DNA of 64,000 bases, taken from NCBI RefSeq assembly GCF_026340095.1, contig NZ_JAPEPO010000001.1, positions 5,480,001 to 5,544,000 of the forward strand, given 5' to 3'. This DNA is from Streptomyces sp. NBC_01446 (GTDB taxonomy: Bacteria; Actinomycetota; Actinomycetes; Streptomycetales; Streptomycetaceae). The position numbers and the translations under genes are program-made. Under the pieces are notes generated by a model that worked only from the letters and a program-made list of their open reading frames with translations, was not told where the DNA came from and did no database searches. Of the stretch, positions 47,342 through 55,905 are shown in pieces. How positions within the stretch are numbered: the stretch's first letter is position 1; each line of letters begins with the position of its first letter.

Positions 47342-49101
47342 CAGGCCGCCTCCGCTTCCGTCAGCTGGGAGAGAACGATCTCCCGGTACGTCTCATTGCC
47401 GTCCATCAGCTCGTGATGGGTGCCCGTGCCCACGACATGGCCCTCGTCGAGGACCACGATGCGGTCCGCGTCGCGGATGGTGGAGACCCGCTGGGCCACG
47501 ATCACCACGGTCGCCTCGGAGGTCTCGTGACCCAGCGCGGCCCGCAGTGCGGCGTCCGTCGCGTAGTCGAGCGCGGAGAACGAGTCGTCGAAGAGATAGA
47601 TCTCGGGCCGCTGCACCAGCGTCCGCGCGATCGCGAGCCGCTGGCGCTGACCGCCGGACACATTGGTGCCGCCCTGCGAGATCGGGGAGTCGAGCCCGTT
47701 CTCCAGCTTCTTCACGAAGTCCTTGGCCTGCGCCACCTCCAGGGCGTTCCACAGCTCTTCGTCGGTCGCGTCCGGATTGCCGTACCGCAGATTCGTCGCG
47801 ACCGTCCCCGCGAAGAGGTACGGCTTCTGCGGCACGAGCCCGACGGTCCTGGCGAGCAGCGCAGGGTCGATGGTGCGCACGTCGACGCCGTTCACCAGGA
47901 CCTCGCCGTCGGTCACGTCGAACAGGCGCGGCACCAGGCCGAGAAGGGTGGACTTGCCGCTGCCGGTCGAGCCGATGACGGCGGTCGTCTCGCCGGGGCG
48001 CGCGGTGACCTGGATGGCCTTGAGCACGGGCTCCTCGGCGCCCGGGTAGCGGAAGCCCGCGTCCCGGATCTCCAGGTGGCCGTGGCTGCGCAGCTCCCGC
48101 ACCGGCGAGGACGGCGGCACGACGCTGGACTCGGTGGAAAGGACCTCCTGGATGCGCTCGGCGCAGACCTCGGCGCGCGGCACCATCATGAACATGAAGG
48201 TGGCCATCATGACGCTCATCACGATCTGCATCAGATAGGCGAGGAACGCGGTGAGCGCGCCGATCTGCATGCCGCCGCTGTCGATGCGGTGCGCGCCGAA
48301 CCAGACGACGGCGATCGATGAGATGTTCACCACGGTCATGACGATCGGGAACATCAGCGCGAGGAGCTTGCCGGTGCCGAGGGAGACCTCGGTCAGATCG
48401 GCGTTGGCCTCGCGGAAGCGCTCCTTCTCGTAGCCGTCGCGCACGAAGGCGCGGATGACGCGGTTACCGGTGATCTGCTCGCGCAGCACCCGGTTCACCG
48501 TGTCGAGCCGCACCTGCATGGTGCGGAACAGCGGCCGCAGGCGGCGCACGATCAGGCTGACGCTGATCCCGAGGACCGGGACCACGGCGAGCAGCACGCC
48601 CGACAGGGGCACGTCCTGGCCCAGCGCCATGACGATGCCGCCGACGCACATGATCGGCGCCGACACCATCAGCGTGAACGTCATGAGCGTGAGCATCTGG
48701 ACCTGCTGCACGTCGTTCGTCGTGCGGGTGATCAGGGACGGCGCCCCGAACTGGCCCATCTCGCGCGCCGAGAAGGACTGCACGCGGTCGAACACAGAGG
48801 CCCGGACGTCCCGTCCGAGCGCGGACGCGGTGCGGGCGCCGTAGAACACGGCGCCGATGTTGCAGACCATCTGGACCACGGTGATCGCGATCATGATGGC
48901 GCCGAACGTCAGGATGTAGCCCGTGTCCCCCTTCACGACACCGTTGTCAATGATGTCCGCGTTGAGGGTGGGCAGATAGAGCGAGGCGCAGGTCTGCAGG
49001 AACTGCAGCAGCACCAGCACGCCGATGGGTTTCTTGTACGGAGCGAGGTAGGTCCGCAGGAGTCGTATGAGCACGCTCGGTCTCTCGAAGTCGGCCGTCA
49101 T
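47341..49101 (-). CDS. ABC exporter half-transporter, degenerate-site subunit
   Basis: A 586-aa exporter subunit with six predicted helices and a C-terminal ATPase. Walker A GSTGSGKST and a canonical signature NVSGGQRQRL are present, but Walker B reads IYLFDDSFSALD, with Asp at the catalytic Glu position. This is the mirror image of the downstream subunit and matches TM287/288- or TmrAB-type heterodimers, where only one composite site hydrolyses ATP quickly. ATG 49101 starts the operon. Adjacent sequence gives no hint of the substrate. Confidence 0.92.
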   Translation of the reverse strand: MTADFERPSVLIRLLRTYLAPYKKPIGVLVLLQFLQTCASLYLPTLNADIIDNGVVKGDTGYILTFGAIMIAITVVQMVCNIGAVFYGARTASALGRDVRASVFDRVQSFSAREMGQFGAPSLITRTTNDVQQVQMLTLMTFTLMVSAPIMCVGGIVMALGQDVPLSGVLLAVVPVLGISVSLIVRRLRPLFRTMQVRLDTVNRVLREQITGNRVIRAFVRDGYEKERFREANADLTEVSLGTGKLLALMFPIVMTVVNISSIAVVWFGAHRIDSGGMQIGALTAFLAYLMQIVMSVMMATFMFMMVPRAEVCAERIQEVLSTESSVVPPSSPVRELRSHGHLEIRDAGFRYPGAEEPVLKAIQVTARPGETTAVIGSTGSGKSTLLGLVPRLFDVTDGEVLVNGVDVRTIDPALLARTVGLVPQKPYLFAGTVATNLRYGNPDATDEELWNALEVAQAKDFVKKLENGLDSPISQGGTNVSGGQRQRLAIARTLVQRPEIYLFDDSFSALDYATDAALRAALGHETSEATVVIVAQRVSTIRDADRIVVLDEGHVVGTGTHHELMDGNETYREIVLSQLTEAEAA

Positions 49102-49209
49102 GAGGGGTCAGTGATGCACGACCCTCATCGTCCGACACTCCACCCGCGTTACCTCAACCGATTTAGCCAAGAGCCCGCCAAGAAACCCACCTGGAGCGGG
49201 ACGAAACGG

Positions 49210-50649
49210 TCACGCCACCACGGAATCGAAGGCTCCGGGGTGCGTCTGCTCCCGTACGGCGGTGAACTGCTGACGCACCGCCTGCCCGACGGGCAGCTCC
49301 TCGCCCGGCTCCAGAACCTGTGCCGCCGCGCCCTGCCACTGCGGCAGCTGCCCGTTCAGCGCCCACGCGGCCTGCCGCGCCGCACCGAGCGCCGCGTAGT
49401 CCGCGGGCTGCGGCACCACGACCTGCGTCCCGAACAGCATCGGCGCCGCGGCCTGCACCGCCGGCAGCTCGGCCGCCGCCCCGAGCAGGAAGATCCGCCG
49501 CACCTCGACCCCCCGCGCGCGCAGTACGTCCATGGCGTCCCCGAGCCCGCACAGCATGCCCTCGAACGCGGCCCGCGCGAGATGCTCCGGCTTCATCGAC
49601 TCCCGCCGCAGCCCGCTCAGGGTGCCCGCGGTGTGCGGCAGATTCGGCGTCTTCTCGCCCTCCAGATACGGCAGCATGACCAGGCCGTGCGACCCGGGAG
49701 TCGACTTCATCGCCAGGTCGGACAGCTCCTCGATCCCGGAGAGCCCGAGCATGTCGGCTGTACCGCGAAGGGCCCGCACCGCATTGAGCGTATGGACGAC
49801 GGGCAGATGCATGCCGGTCGCGTCGGCGAGCGAGGTGATCATCCCGGACGGATCGACCAGCGCCTCGTGGTGCACCGCCATGACCGAACCCGAGGCGCCG
49901 AGCGACACCACGGCGTCGCCCTGGCGCACCCCGAGCCCGAACGCCGCGGCCATCGTCTCGCCCGTACCGGCCGAGATGATCAGCCCCTCCGGAGTGGTGC
50001 CCGCCGCGTCCCCCGGTCCGAGCACCTCCGGCAGCATCGCCTGGTGCCCGAGCGCCAGCTCGACCAGGTCGGGACGGTACGAGCCGCTCGCCGCCGACCA
50101 GTACCCGGTGCCCGAGGCCCCGCCCCGGTCGGTGGTCCGCCGCGAGGGCCGGCCGAGGAGCTGCCACACCAGCCAGTCGTGGGCCTGGAGCGCGAGCGCG
50201 ACCCGCTGTGCGGCCTCCGGCTCGTTCCTCGCCAGCCACCGCAGCTTCGTCACCGGATGCGCGGCCTGCGGCACACACCCGACGGCCTGCGCCCACTCCT
50301 CACGCCCGCCGAGCCGGTCGATGAGATCCGCGGCCGCGGCCTGCGTCCGCTTGTCGCCCCCGGGCATCGCGGGCCGCACGGTGTTGCCCTGCGAGTCGAG
50401 CGGCACCAGCGCGTTCTGCTGCGCGGAGACCCCGATGGCCTGCACGCCTTCGAGCAGCCCGCCGCCCGCGGCCTCGCCGAGCGAGAGGAGCCACGCCTGT
50501 GGATCGACATCGGAGGGACGGCCACCGCCCTCGCCGGATTCGAGCGGGTGCGGGGCATAGCCCTGCTTGAGCACGGCACCGGAGTCCGCGTCACAGACTA
50601 CGATCCGAGTGAAATCGGGCGAACTGTCCAGCCCGGCGACTATCCCCAT
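49210..50649 (-). CDS. FGGY-family carbohydrate kinase (xylulokinase-like)
   Basis: A 479-aa sugar kinase of the actin/hexokinase fold. Phosphate-1 region GIVAGLDSSPDFTRIVVCDA, the xylulokinase-type AIGVSAQQNALVPLDSQG, GTGYWSAASGSY, catalytic and ADP regions ISAGTGETMAAAFG and SLGASGSVMAV, and IFLLGAAAELPAVQ. It most resembles XylB; D-xylulose is the likely substrate but other ketoses are possible. ATG 50649 is chosen because homology starts at once and a polybasic extension upstream is unlike the family. No xylA is adjacent. Confidence 0.88.
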   Translation of the reverse strand: MGIVAGLDSSPDFTRIVVCDADSGAVLKQGYAPHPLESGEGGGRPSDVDPQAWLLSLGEAAGGGLLEGVQAIGVSAQQNALVPLDSQGNTVRPAMPGGDKRTQAAAADLIDRLGGREEWAQAVGCVPQAAHPVTKLRWLARNEPEAAQRVALALQAHDWLVWQLLGRPSRRTTDRGGASGTGYWSAASGSYRPDLVELALGHQAMLPEVLGPGDAAGTTPEGLIISAGTGETMAAAFGLGVRQGDAVVSLGASGSVMAVHHEALVDPSGMITSLADATGMHLPVVHTLNAVRALRGTADMLGLSGIEELSDLAMKSTPGSHGLVMLPYLEGEKTPNLPHTAGTLSGLRRESMKPEHLARAAFEGMLCGLGDAMDVLRARGVEVRRIFLLGAAAELPAVQAAAPMLFGTQVVVPQPADYAALGAARQAAWALNGQLPQWQGAAAQVLEPGEELPVGQAVRQQFTAVREQTHPGAFDSVVA

Positions 50650-50734
50650 GACTGAATTCTGCCGCACTCCGCGGCGGCCCCGCCCCGCGGGCCGGGGCCG
50701 GGCCAAAGACCCGCATTAGCCAGGGCCGTGGGGC

Positions 50735-51043
50735 TCAGGTGTTGCTGGTGCCCCAGTCGTCCTCGAAGCCGTCGCCGCCCTGGCCGCGCTCCCGCAGCGA
50801 GCGCACCCGCCCGGCCACCGAATCGGGGACCCGGCTCTCGACCTTCTCGCTCACCGAGTGCAGCGCCTTGCCCGCGATCTGACGCGTCTGCTGGGCCGCC
50901 GACTCCGCCGTGTTCCGGACGGCGGGGTTCTGCGCGAACTCGCGCGCGGACTTCTTCAGCTTCTCGTACCGCTCGCGTCCGGCCCGGGTCCCGAGCACGT
51001 ACCCCAGGGCCAGACCGGCGATGAATGTGAGCCGGTAGCGCAT
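50735..51043 (-). CDS. YtxH-domain small membrane-associated protein
   Basis: A 102-aa protein with a single N-terminal helix (YRLTFIAGLALGYVLGTRAG) followed by RERYEKLKKSAREFAQN and an amphipathic, charged helix. This is the YtxH-like layout often linked to general stress. ATG 51043 has GAAGGG about 9 nt upstream. The C-terminus is acidic and Gly-rich. Confidence 0.85.
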   Translation of the reverse strand: MRYRLTFIAGLALGYVLGTRAGRERYEKLKKSAREFAQNPAVRNTAESAAQQTRQIAGKALHSVSEKVESRVPDSVAGRVRSLRERGQGGDGFEDDWGTSNT

Positions 51044-51179
51044 GGCTGCCACCCTTCCCTTGTGATCAGCGGGGGAACCGATTGGCGGAGCACCCCCCTG
51101 CTTGCGCTAATGTATGTGTCGCAGCGAGCGCACGCCCCCTGGCGAGTGCCAAGGTAGGTGCGTTCGGTGCACGAGACAT

Positions 51180-51252
51180 TCCCCTGTAGCTCAATTGGCA
51201 GAGCAGCCGACTGTTAATCGGCAGGTTACTGGTTCGAGTCCAGTCGGGGGAG
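51180..51252 (+). tRNA. tRNA-Asn (GTT)
   Basis: A 73-nt cloverleaf: acceptor TCCCCTG pairs with CGGGGGA (one G-T), anticodon loop CTGTTAA gives GTT, and the T-loop is TTCGAGT. CCA is not encoded. It is followed 5 nt later by a second tRNA-Asn. Confidence 0.96.
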
Positions 51253-51257
51253 CTCGA

Positions 51258-51330
51258 TCTCCTGTAGCTCAATTGGCAGAGCAGCCGGCTGTTAACCGGC
51301 AGGTTACTGGTTCGAGTCCAGTCGGGAGAG
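51258..51330 (+). tRNA. tRNA-Asn (GTT), second copy
   Basis: A 73-nt cloverleaf with acceptor TCTCCTG/CGGGAGA and anticodon GTT. It differs from the first copy at the acceptor and two compensating anticodon-stem positions. A strong terminator follows. Confidence 0.96.
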
Positions 51331-51339
51331 CTGACGAAC

Positions 51340-51370
51340 AAGACCCCCGGGAAGCCCCGGGGGTCTTTTC
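51340..51370 (+). terminator. tRNA-Asn pair terminator
   Basis: AAGACCCCCGGG pairs with CCCGGGGGTCTT (12 bp including the outer A-T pair) over a 4-nt loop, ending in TTTTC. It is a textbook intrinsic terminator 10 nt after the second tRNA-Asn. Confidence 0.93.
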
Positions 51371-51515
51371 GTGTCGTCTTCTTCGCCAGGTGGAACCGTA
51401 GGAGGGCATGGGGAGTCCTCTACCCCGAGCAAGGCCGACCATCCGGAGCAGGAGATCGTATGAGCGGCTATGCTGCGGCAGACGGCGCGCACACATGTAC
51501 GCGCCACGCCGAAAC

Positions 51516-51589
51516 GGGGCGGTAGCTCAGCCGGTTAGAGCAGCGGACTCATAATCCGTCGGCCGTGGGTTCGAGTCCCACCCGCCCCA
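51516..51589 (+). tRNA. tRNA with CAU anticodon (Met elongator or Ile2)
   Basis: A 74-nt cloverleaf: acceptor GGGGCGG/CCGCCCC, discriminator A, anticodon loop CTCATAA. Elongator tRNA-Met and the lysidine-modified tRNA-Ile2 both have this loop, and the sequence alone does not settle which one this is. The 3' 25 nt plus CC are repeated at 55879-55905, marking it as the attachment target of an integrated element. Confidence 0.93.
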
Positions 51590-51591
51590 CC
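51565..51591. other. attachment site at the tRNA 3' end (attL)
   Basis: 27 nt covering the T-arm, acceptor strand and following CC of the CAU tRNA (begins GTGGGTTCGAGTCCCACCCG). They recur at 55879-55905 with one C-to-T change. tRNA 3' ends are standard targets of tyrosine recombinases, and a broken recombinase gene begins 102 nt downstream. Confidence 0.85.
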
Positions 51592-51693
51592 TCAGCAAAA
51601 ACGATGTGGCCAGAGGAAACGCCACATCTCACGCTAGCGTGATGGGGTGTTCGCCACGCGAACGCCACACCGTGGAGCCGTGCGCTCTCCTCC

Positions 51694-52644
51694 ATGGCTT
51701 CGATCAAGACGAACCCCAGGAAGACCGGAGACCCCTCGTACACAGTCGTTCGGCGTAGTGGCGGCTCCCGGACGGGCGACTGGTGCCGCGAGACGTTCGA
51801 CGATGAGACGCAGGCGGAGCGCTTTCGCCGCCTCGTCAATGGTCGCGGACGGCCGTGGTCCCCGGGGTGGGGCAAGGGACGATCGCCAACCTGCATGGCC
51901 TGCTCCACAGCATCGTGCAGTCGGCTGCTGATGCTGTTCCGGCCCTGAGTGACTCCAATCCGTGCGCGCACACCCGACTGCCCAAAGCCAGCGACACCGA
52001 GGACGACGAGGGCTTCCTGGAGCCCGAGGAGTACGCGCTGCTGAAAGCGCGGGTGCGCGTCGACGCGGTCGACATCATCGTTGCCCTTGTGAGCACTGGC
52101 CTGAGGTGGGGTGAAGTGACCGCGCTGCAACCGCGGGACTTCACCTTCGTCTCGAAGCGGCCCGCTCCCCGTGTGCAGCGCGCTTGGAAACGACGTGGCG
52201 AGGGCGGGACCTTCCTCGGTGTGCCCCAAGACCAAGAAGTCCCGCTGGACTCTGGTCCTCACACCTGAGCAGGTCGAGCTCTTCCAGCGCCTGTGCAAGG
52301 GCAAGCAGCCCACGGACCTGGTCCTCACTGCACCGGAGGGCGGGGCGTGGCACTCAGGCGTCGTCCACGCCCACCGGTGGAAGCCTGCCTTGGGCGCTGC
52401 CGACGCCGCCGGTCTGACGAAGCGTCCAAGAACTCACGAACTCCGCCATGCTCACGCGTCCTGGCTGATCGCCGGCAGGGTTCCGCTGCCCGTCATTCGG
52501 ACGCGTCTCGGGCGCGAGTCGATTGCCACGACCGTCGACCGGTACGGACACCTGCTGGAAGCCTCGGATGACGAGGTGGTCGCAGCTGTCCAGTGGGCGA
52601 TTGGTGCTGCTGTCGTACCGCGTGAACTCTCCGAGGCAGCCTGA
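51694..52644 (+). pseudogene. tyrosine recombinase/integrase pseudogene
   Basis: Three frames together spell an actinomycete integrase. Frame one (51694-about 51860) gives MASIKTNPRKTGDPSYTVVR, the N-terminal arm. Frame two (about 51855-52230) gives IANLHGLLHSIVQSA through TGLRWGEVTAL with the first catalytic Arg. Frame three (about 52215-52644) gives PKTKKSRWTLVLTPEQVELF, HELRHAHASWLI and VDRYGHLLEAS with HxxR and the nucleophile Tyr. About 100 core-binding residues are missing after the arm. The catalytic residues sit in different frames, so the gene is dead. Confidence 0.88.
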
Positions 52645-52728
52645 CGGATGTGCTTCAGAACGGGACTGACCACAAGGGGTAGTTGCATTTCACGACGAAC
52701 CCTCGCCTATGACAGGGACGTGGGCATG

Positions 52729-52772
52729 CCTCCATGGCCTCAAAAGGGTCTGACTGTTCGAGGCCATGGAGG
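52729..52772. repeat. 13-bp inverted repeat after the integrase remnant
   Basis: CCTCCATGGCCTC (52729-52741) is exactly complementary to 52760-52772, leaving an 18-nt loop. It lies about 85 nt after the integrase remnant and could be its old terminator. No T run follows. Confidence 0.6.
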
Positions 52773-52943
52773 GCTTGAGTGAGGACAACACGGATGACGT
52801 CTCTGCCCGTGACGAGCTCGTGGATCTCGTGGGGGAGCAGAGGGCTACCTTCACATGCCCATGTCGTCGCTGTAGCCCCTGTCGCCACCGTGGTTCATGG
52901 AGCCGTGCTGGCCCATGAGGCCCCTGTTCGAGGGGCGGTCGCC

Positions 52944-53031
52944 TCAGTTGCCCGATCCGTTGGAGCAGCTGTTGCCGAAGGCCGGGTCGAGCAGGCCGAT
53001 GACGTTGACGGTATTGCCGCAGTCGACATGA
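52944..53031 (-). pseudogene. chaplin 3' fragment
   Basis: The minus strand encodes CGNTVNVIGLLDPAFGNSC followed by SNGSGN and a stop, an almost textbook second half of a chaplin domain (hydrophobic aerial-hypha coat protein) with its two Cys. The signal peptide and first half are absent. Immediately upstream, at about 53031, the sequence changes to DNA that is repeated at 56722. The chaplin was therefore cut at the edge of that duplication. In-frame sequence continuing past the stop is short and unexplained. Confidence 0.75.
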
Positions 53032-53349
53032 CGTCGGCGAGCCTCGCCCCGACCGGTCAGGGCCGTGGGCAACGGCGCGCCACGCGGAACCTGCGACACG
53101 GCATCGGAAATTTTGAGCAGCTGACGGCGAATCGCCGGGCAGGGCTCACGAGGCGTCAACTGCTCTGTAAATGACGGCAATTGAGAGTCAAAGAGCACGT
53201 CGTAGTCGACGGGCATCTCTGCCGGATACGGCTACACGGCTTAATTTTCGGATTTTCAGCACGTCCGATAAGTGACGAATGGTGTGATTTCTGTATCTTC
53301 TTTCACAGAGCGGCTGTCCGGCCGATCTCTCCGGAAGGAAGAAACTGAC

Positions 53350-53895
53350 ATGAGCAAGCGTTCCATTGCTGTCACCGCCGCCATCGCGGGCGCTGCAGCT
53401 CTTGCCGCCACCGGCATCAACTACGCCGCTGCTGCCGGCACGGAGGCGGCTCCGGCTGCTCCGGCTGTTCGTCAGGCGGCTGCTCCCGCGGCGGCGCCCC
53501 TCGGTGGCGACTCCGGCCAGGGCAAGGAGAAGGGCAACAACAACCACCACTACTACAAGGGTCGGATCCAGTTCAACGAGCGGTCCTACTCGGCCGAGAC
53601 GGATGGCTGCATCACCGTGGTGAGCGGTCTGGGCTCGCGCAGCTTCAACGTCCGCAACGACAGCTGGAAGACGGTTGAGGTCTTCCGCGGTGCGACCTGC
53701 GACAACGGGGCTCCCGTGGCCACGGTCGGACCGTGGAGCAGCAGCACCAGCGTCCAGACCCACCGGGTCCGTGGTGGCGTGTTCGTCAAGAACGGTGTTG
53801 TGGGCAGCTTCCGTGTAGTCCACGAGTTCCGCGGCGGCCATGGCGGCGGCTACGGCGGCGGCTACGGTGGCGGCGACGACGGCGGCAAGTGGTAG
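53350..53895 (+). CDS. secreted protein with Gly/Tyr-rich tail, paralogue 1
   Basis: A 181-aa protein of no family I recognise. A Sec-type signal covers about 1-29 (MSKRSIAVTAAIAGAAALAA), then an Ala/Pro linker and a charged patch (GQGKEKGNNNHHYYKGRIQF). A beta-rich domain follows with one Cys pair (DGCITVVSG and RGATCDNGAPV). The tail is HGGGYGGGYGGGDDGGKW. ATG 53350 follows GGAAGGAAG at about 7 nt. The tail resembles structural or surface-adhesive proteins. Its paralogue at 57041 is nearly identical in the central domain, so the pair may serve a dosage or variant function. Confidence 0.8.
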   Translation: MSKRSIAVTAAIAGAAALAATGINYAAAAGTEAAPAAPAVRQAAAPAAAPLGGDSGQGKEKGNNNHHYYKGRIQFNERSYSAETDGCITVVSGLGSRSFNVRNDSWKTVEVFRGATCDNGAPVATVGPWSSSTSVQTHRVRGGVFVKNGVVGSFRVVHEFRGGHGGGYGGGYGGGDDGGKW

Positions 53896-53910
53896 TACCT
53901 GCCGCCGGAA

Positions 53911-53956
53911 TAGTTGAAGCCCCGGCCCGTCGGAATCGGGCCGGGGCAGTCAACTA
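53911..53956 (+). terminator. terminator of secreted paralogue 1
   Basis: A two-level stem: outer TAGTTGA/TCAACTA, inner GCCCCGGCCCG/CGGGCCGGGGC with a 7-nt loop, 15 nt after the stop codon. The same structure follows paralogue 2. Confidence 0.85.
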
Positions 53957-54299
53957 GCTTAACCCAGCCGGGCACGCCGCGCCCGAAATGGCTTAATGCT
54001 TGCACGGTTCGCCTCGCGCCCCGTGCCCGCATGAAGGTCATTTCGGGCGCTCCCCGGGCCGCGCCGCGCTTCATCGAAGACGCGTCGAGGCAGTGCCGGT
54101 TCGCGGCACTGACTCGAGATGGGCTCGTGGGCGGTCCCGGAACTCTGCCTGCCCGGAGTCGGATCTCCCCTCGCAGACCCGACTGGGCAGTTTCGTCTGG
54201 ATCACCTCTTCGGTGACATGCTCGTTGGAGAGTGCGCTCTGAGGCTGAGCCGATGCTGTCGCCGCTGAGTCGGAAGTTTCGTAGGTTCACTCGGCGCCC

Positions 54300-54747
54300 T
54301 ACGACATCACGTTCGTGCGAGTCCAGCCGGGACTGACGCTTCAGCAGACGCTTGACCACCTCAACGCCGGCTTCGATCCCGATGCGGACCTTCCCCAGCT
54401 CCGACTTACCGACGAGCAGTGCTGACCGGGATGGCATCCTGGACCGAGTCTCGCGGGAGATCGGATCTGTCGAGTCCGAGCAGTACCTGTACAGCCCGAT
54501 CCTTGAGACGGTGGGGCCGCCGGGGCGCGTGCAGCTCGACTGATGCGGGGACACGGCCAACTTCGAGGTGACGTACCACCACTCGGGGTCAGCAGCGTTG
54601 GCCCGTAATGGACTTGGCCTGTCTCATCGCTCGCATCGTTGAGGAAGAGAGAGTGGCCTGACCGGCCATGACTTTGAAGTGGACCAGCCCATCCGGACCG
54701 GTGACTCAGTCAAAGCTGCCGCCAGGATGAGCGGCATCTCCGGTTGA
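54300..54747 (+). pseudogene. broken gene of unknown function
   Basis: The + strand spells YDITFVRVQPGLTLQQTLDH to LTDEQC-stop. After a frame change it gives ILDRVSREIGSVESEQYLYS, VQLD-stop, NFEVTYHHSGSA and finally TGHDFEVDQPIRTGDSVKAA. The protein-like composition, the common reading direction and the internal stops suggest one decayed small gene. I do not recognise the family; similar YDITFVR starts occur in uncharacterised actinomycete proteins. Confidence 0.5.
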
Positions 54748-54749
54748 GC

Positions 54750-55594
54750 GCAGCACCACCGCACCTCGCGGACCAGAGGAGGACGCCTGCAATGTGGAGC
54801 CCGGCCGGGTAGATCGTGGCTGTTCTCATGGCGGGTGGCGATGCCGCGTCATTGCCCGAGCCGGTTGATACACCGTTCGACGGTGTTGCGCTGCTTGTAC
54901 GCCTCGCGGTCGAAGGCAGGTGGCCTGCGCCATGGCTGCCGCGACGCAGTCTGTGGCCACGCTGATCCGCCGGTACCGGGATCACCGTCTGGATGCCGCG
55001 TTTGCGCAGGTGATCGCGGATCGCGCGGGAAAGTATGCCTTGTTGGCCAAGATGATGTCCGGTCTTGTGCGGGGCCGCCCCTGCTGCCGGGGCACGCGTA
55101 GGCGGCGAATGACGTCGGTAGGGACGGGTGCATCGCCAGCCTGTCCGGCGGTGAGAACGAATGCCAGTGGTCGCAGCGGCCGCCGGCGGCGAGGTGGATC
55201 TTCGTGGTCGGTCCGGCGCGGGATCGGCCGATGGCGTGGGCGTCGGGTTCGTCGACCGGGGCCCTTTTTTTGTGGGCCCCGGCCGAATACTGGTGAGCGC
55301 GCACGATCGTCGGGTCCACCGAGACGGCCCAGTCGAGGTCCCCGTCGACGTCGGCCTGAGCCATCGGCGCAGTGAAGACCCGCTCCCAGGTGTCCACGGC
55401 ACACATTCGCAACCGGTTGCAGCCCCTTGACAGTTGCCGCACCTCTCCGGCAGGTGAACCCACTGAACCCCGGTCCGGAACTTGAAGGCGATCGCGTCGA
55501 TTGCCTCCCGGTGGTCACGCCACCGGCCACCACGCTTCGGTGTCCGGTACGGGAGCAACAGCTCGATCCGTGCCCACTGGGCATCAGTCAACAC
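54750..55594 (-). pseudogene. IS5-family transposase remnant
   Basis: Pieces of one transposase occur in several frames. They begin with MLTDAQWARIELLLPYRTPK and GGRWRDHREAIDAIAFKFRT, then TWERVFTAPMAQADVDGDLD, SVDPTIVRAHQYSAGAHKKR and RSRAGPTTKIHLAA. They continue QTVIPVPADQRGHRLRRGS and end REAYKQRNTVERCINRL. The order matches common Streptomyces IS5-type transposases (DDE fold), but multiple frameshifts break it. Terminal inverted repeats could not be identified with confidence; a short palindrome CAGATGATCTG (55609-55619) is near the 5' edge. Confidence 0.8.
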
Positions 55595-55878
55595 ACCGGA
55601 CCAACGATCAGATGATCTGAACGAAAACCGCCTAGGCCGGGTCGGTGGCGGTCATGCCGTGGGTCCAGGCCGGACGCCCTTCGTGGGGGCGGGCTGCGAC
55701 TTGGTTCGGCCGCAACGGGTGTCAGATGGGGTGCTCGTGACCGCATCGCCGAGCCGCCGCTCTCCGTCGTCACGCAGCGTAGCCGGATTCGGCGGGTTGT
55801 TCTGGAGCGCCAGGAGGACGGTCCCGTCACGATCCCTCTCGTGGGTGCCGATGTGGGGTGCTGAGGTGCATCACTGAT

Positions 55879-55905
55879 GTGGGTTCGAGTTCCACCCGCC
55901 CCACC
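55879..55905. other. attachment-site copy (attR)
   Basis: 26 of 27 nt equal the tRNA 3' end at 51565-51591 (GTGGGTTCGAGTTCCACCCG at its start, one C-to-T change). The remainder of the tRNA is absent here, as expected for the far junction of a tRNA-targeted element. Confidence 0.85.

Larger units (their letters stand above)
53032..54095 (+). repeat. about 1.1-kb direct duplication, copy 1 (inside element)
   Basis: This segment matches 56722-57825 in upstream leader, gene, terminator and about 150 nt of 3' flank. Identity is high in the gene and terminator and lower at the edges. Copy 1 lies between the att repeats, copy 2 outside them, with IS5 debris and about 2 kb between. Confidence 0.85.
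51592..55905. mobile_element. decayed tRNA-targeted integrated element
   Basis: About 4.3 kb between the tRNA 3' end and its imperfect duplicate. The content is an integrase pseudogene, a chaplin fragment, a secreted-protein gene, a broken unknown gene and an IS5-family transposase remnant. No replication, transfer or excisionase gene is recognisable, so the element has lost mobility functions. The att repeats argue that these pieces arrived by, or inside, one integration. Confidence 0.75.

Noticed and set aside
51108..51113. TAATGT as -10 of the tRNA-Asn pair
   Set aside because: A partner TTGGCG lies 20 nt upstream, wider than normal; too weak to list as a feature.
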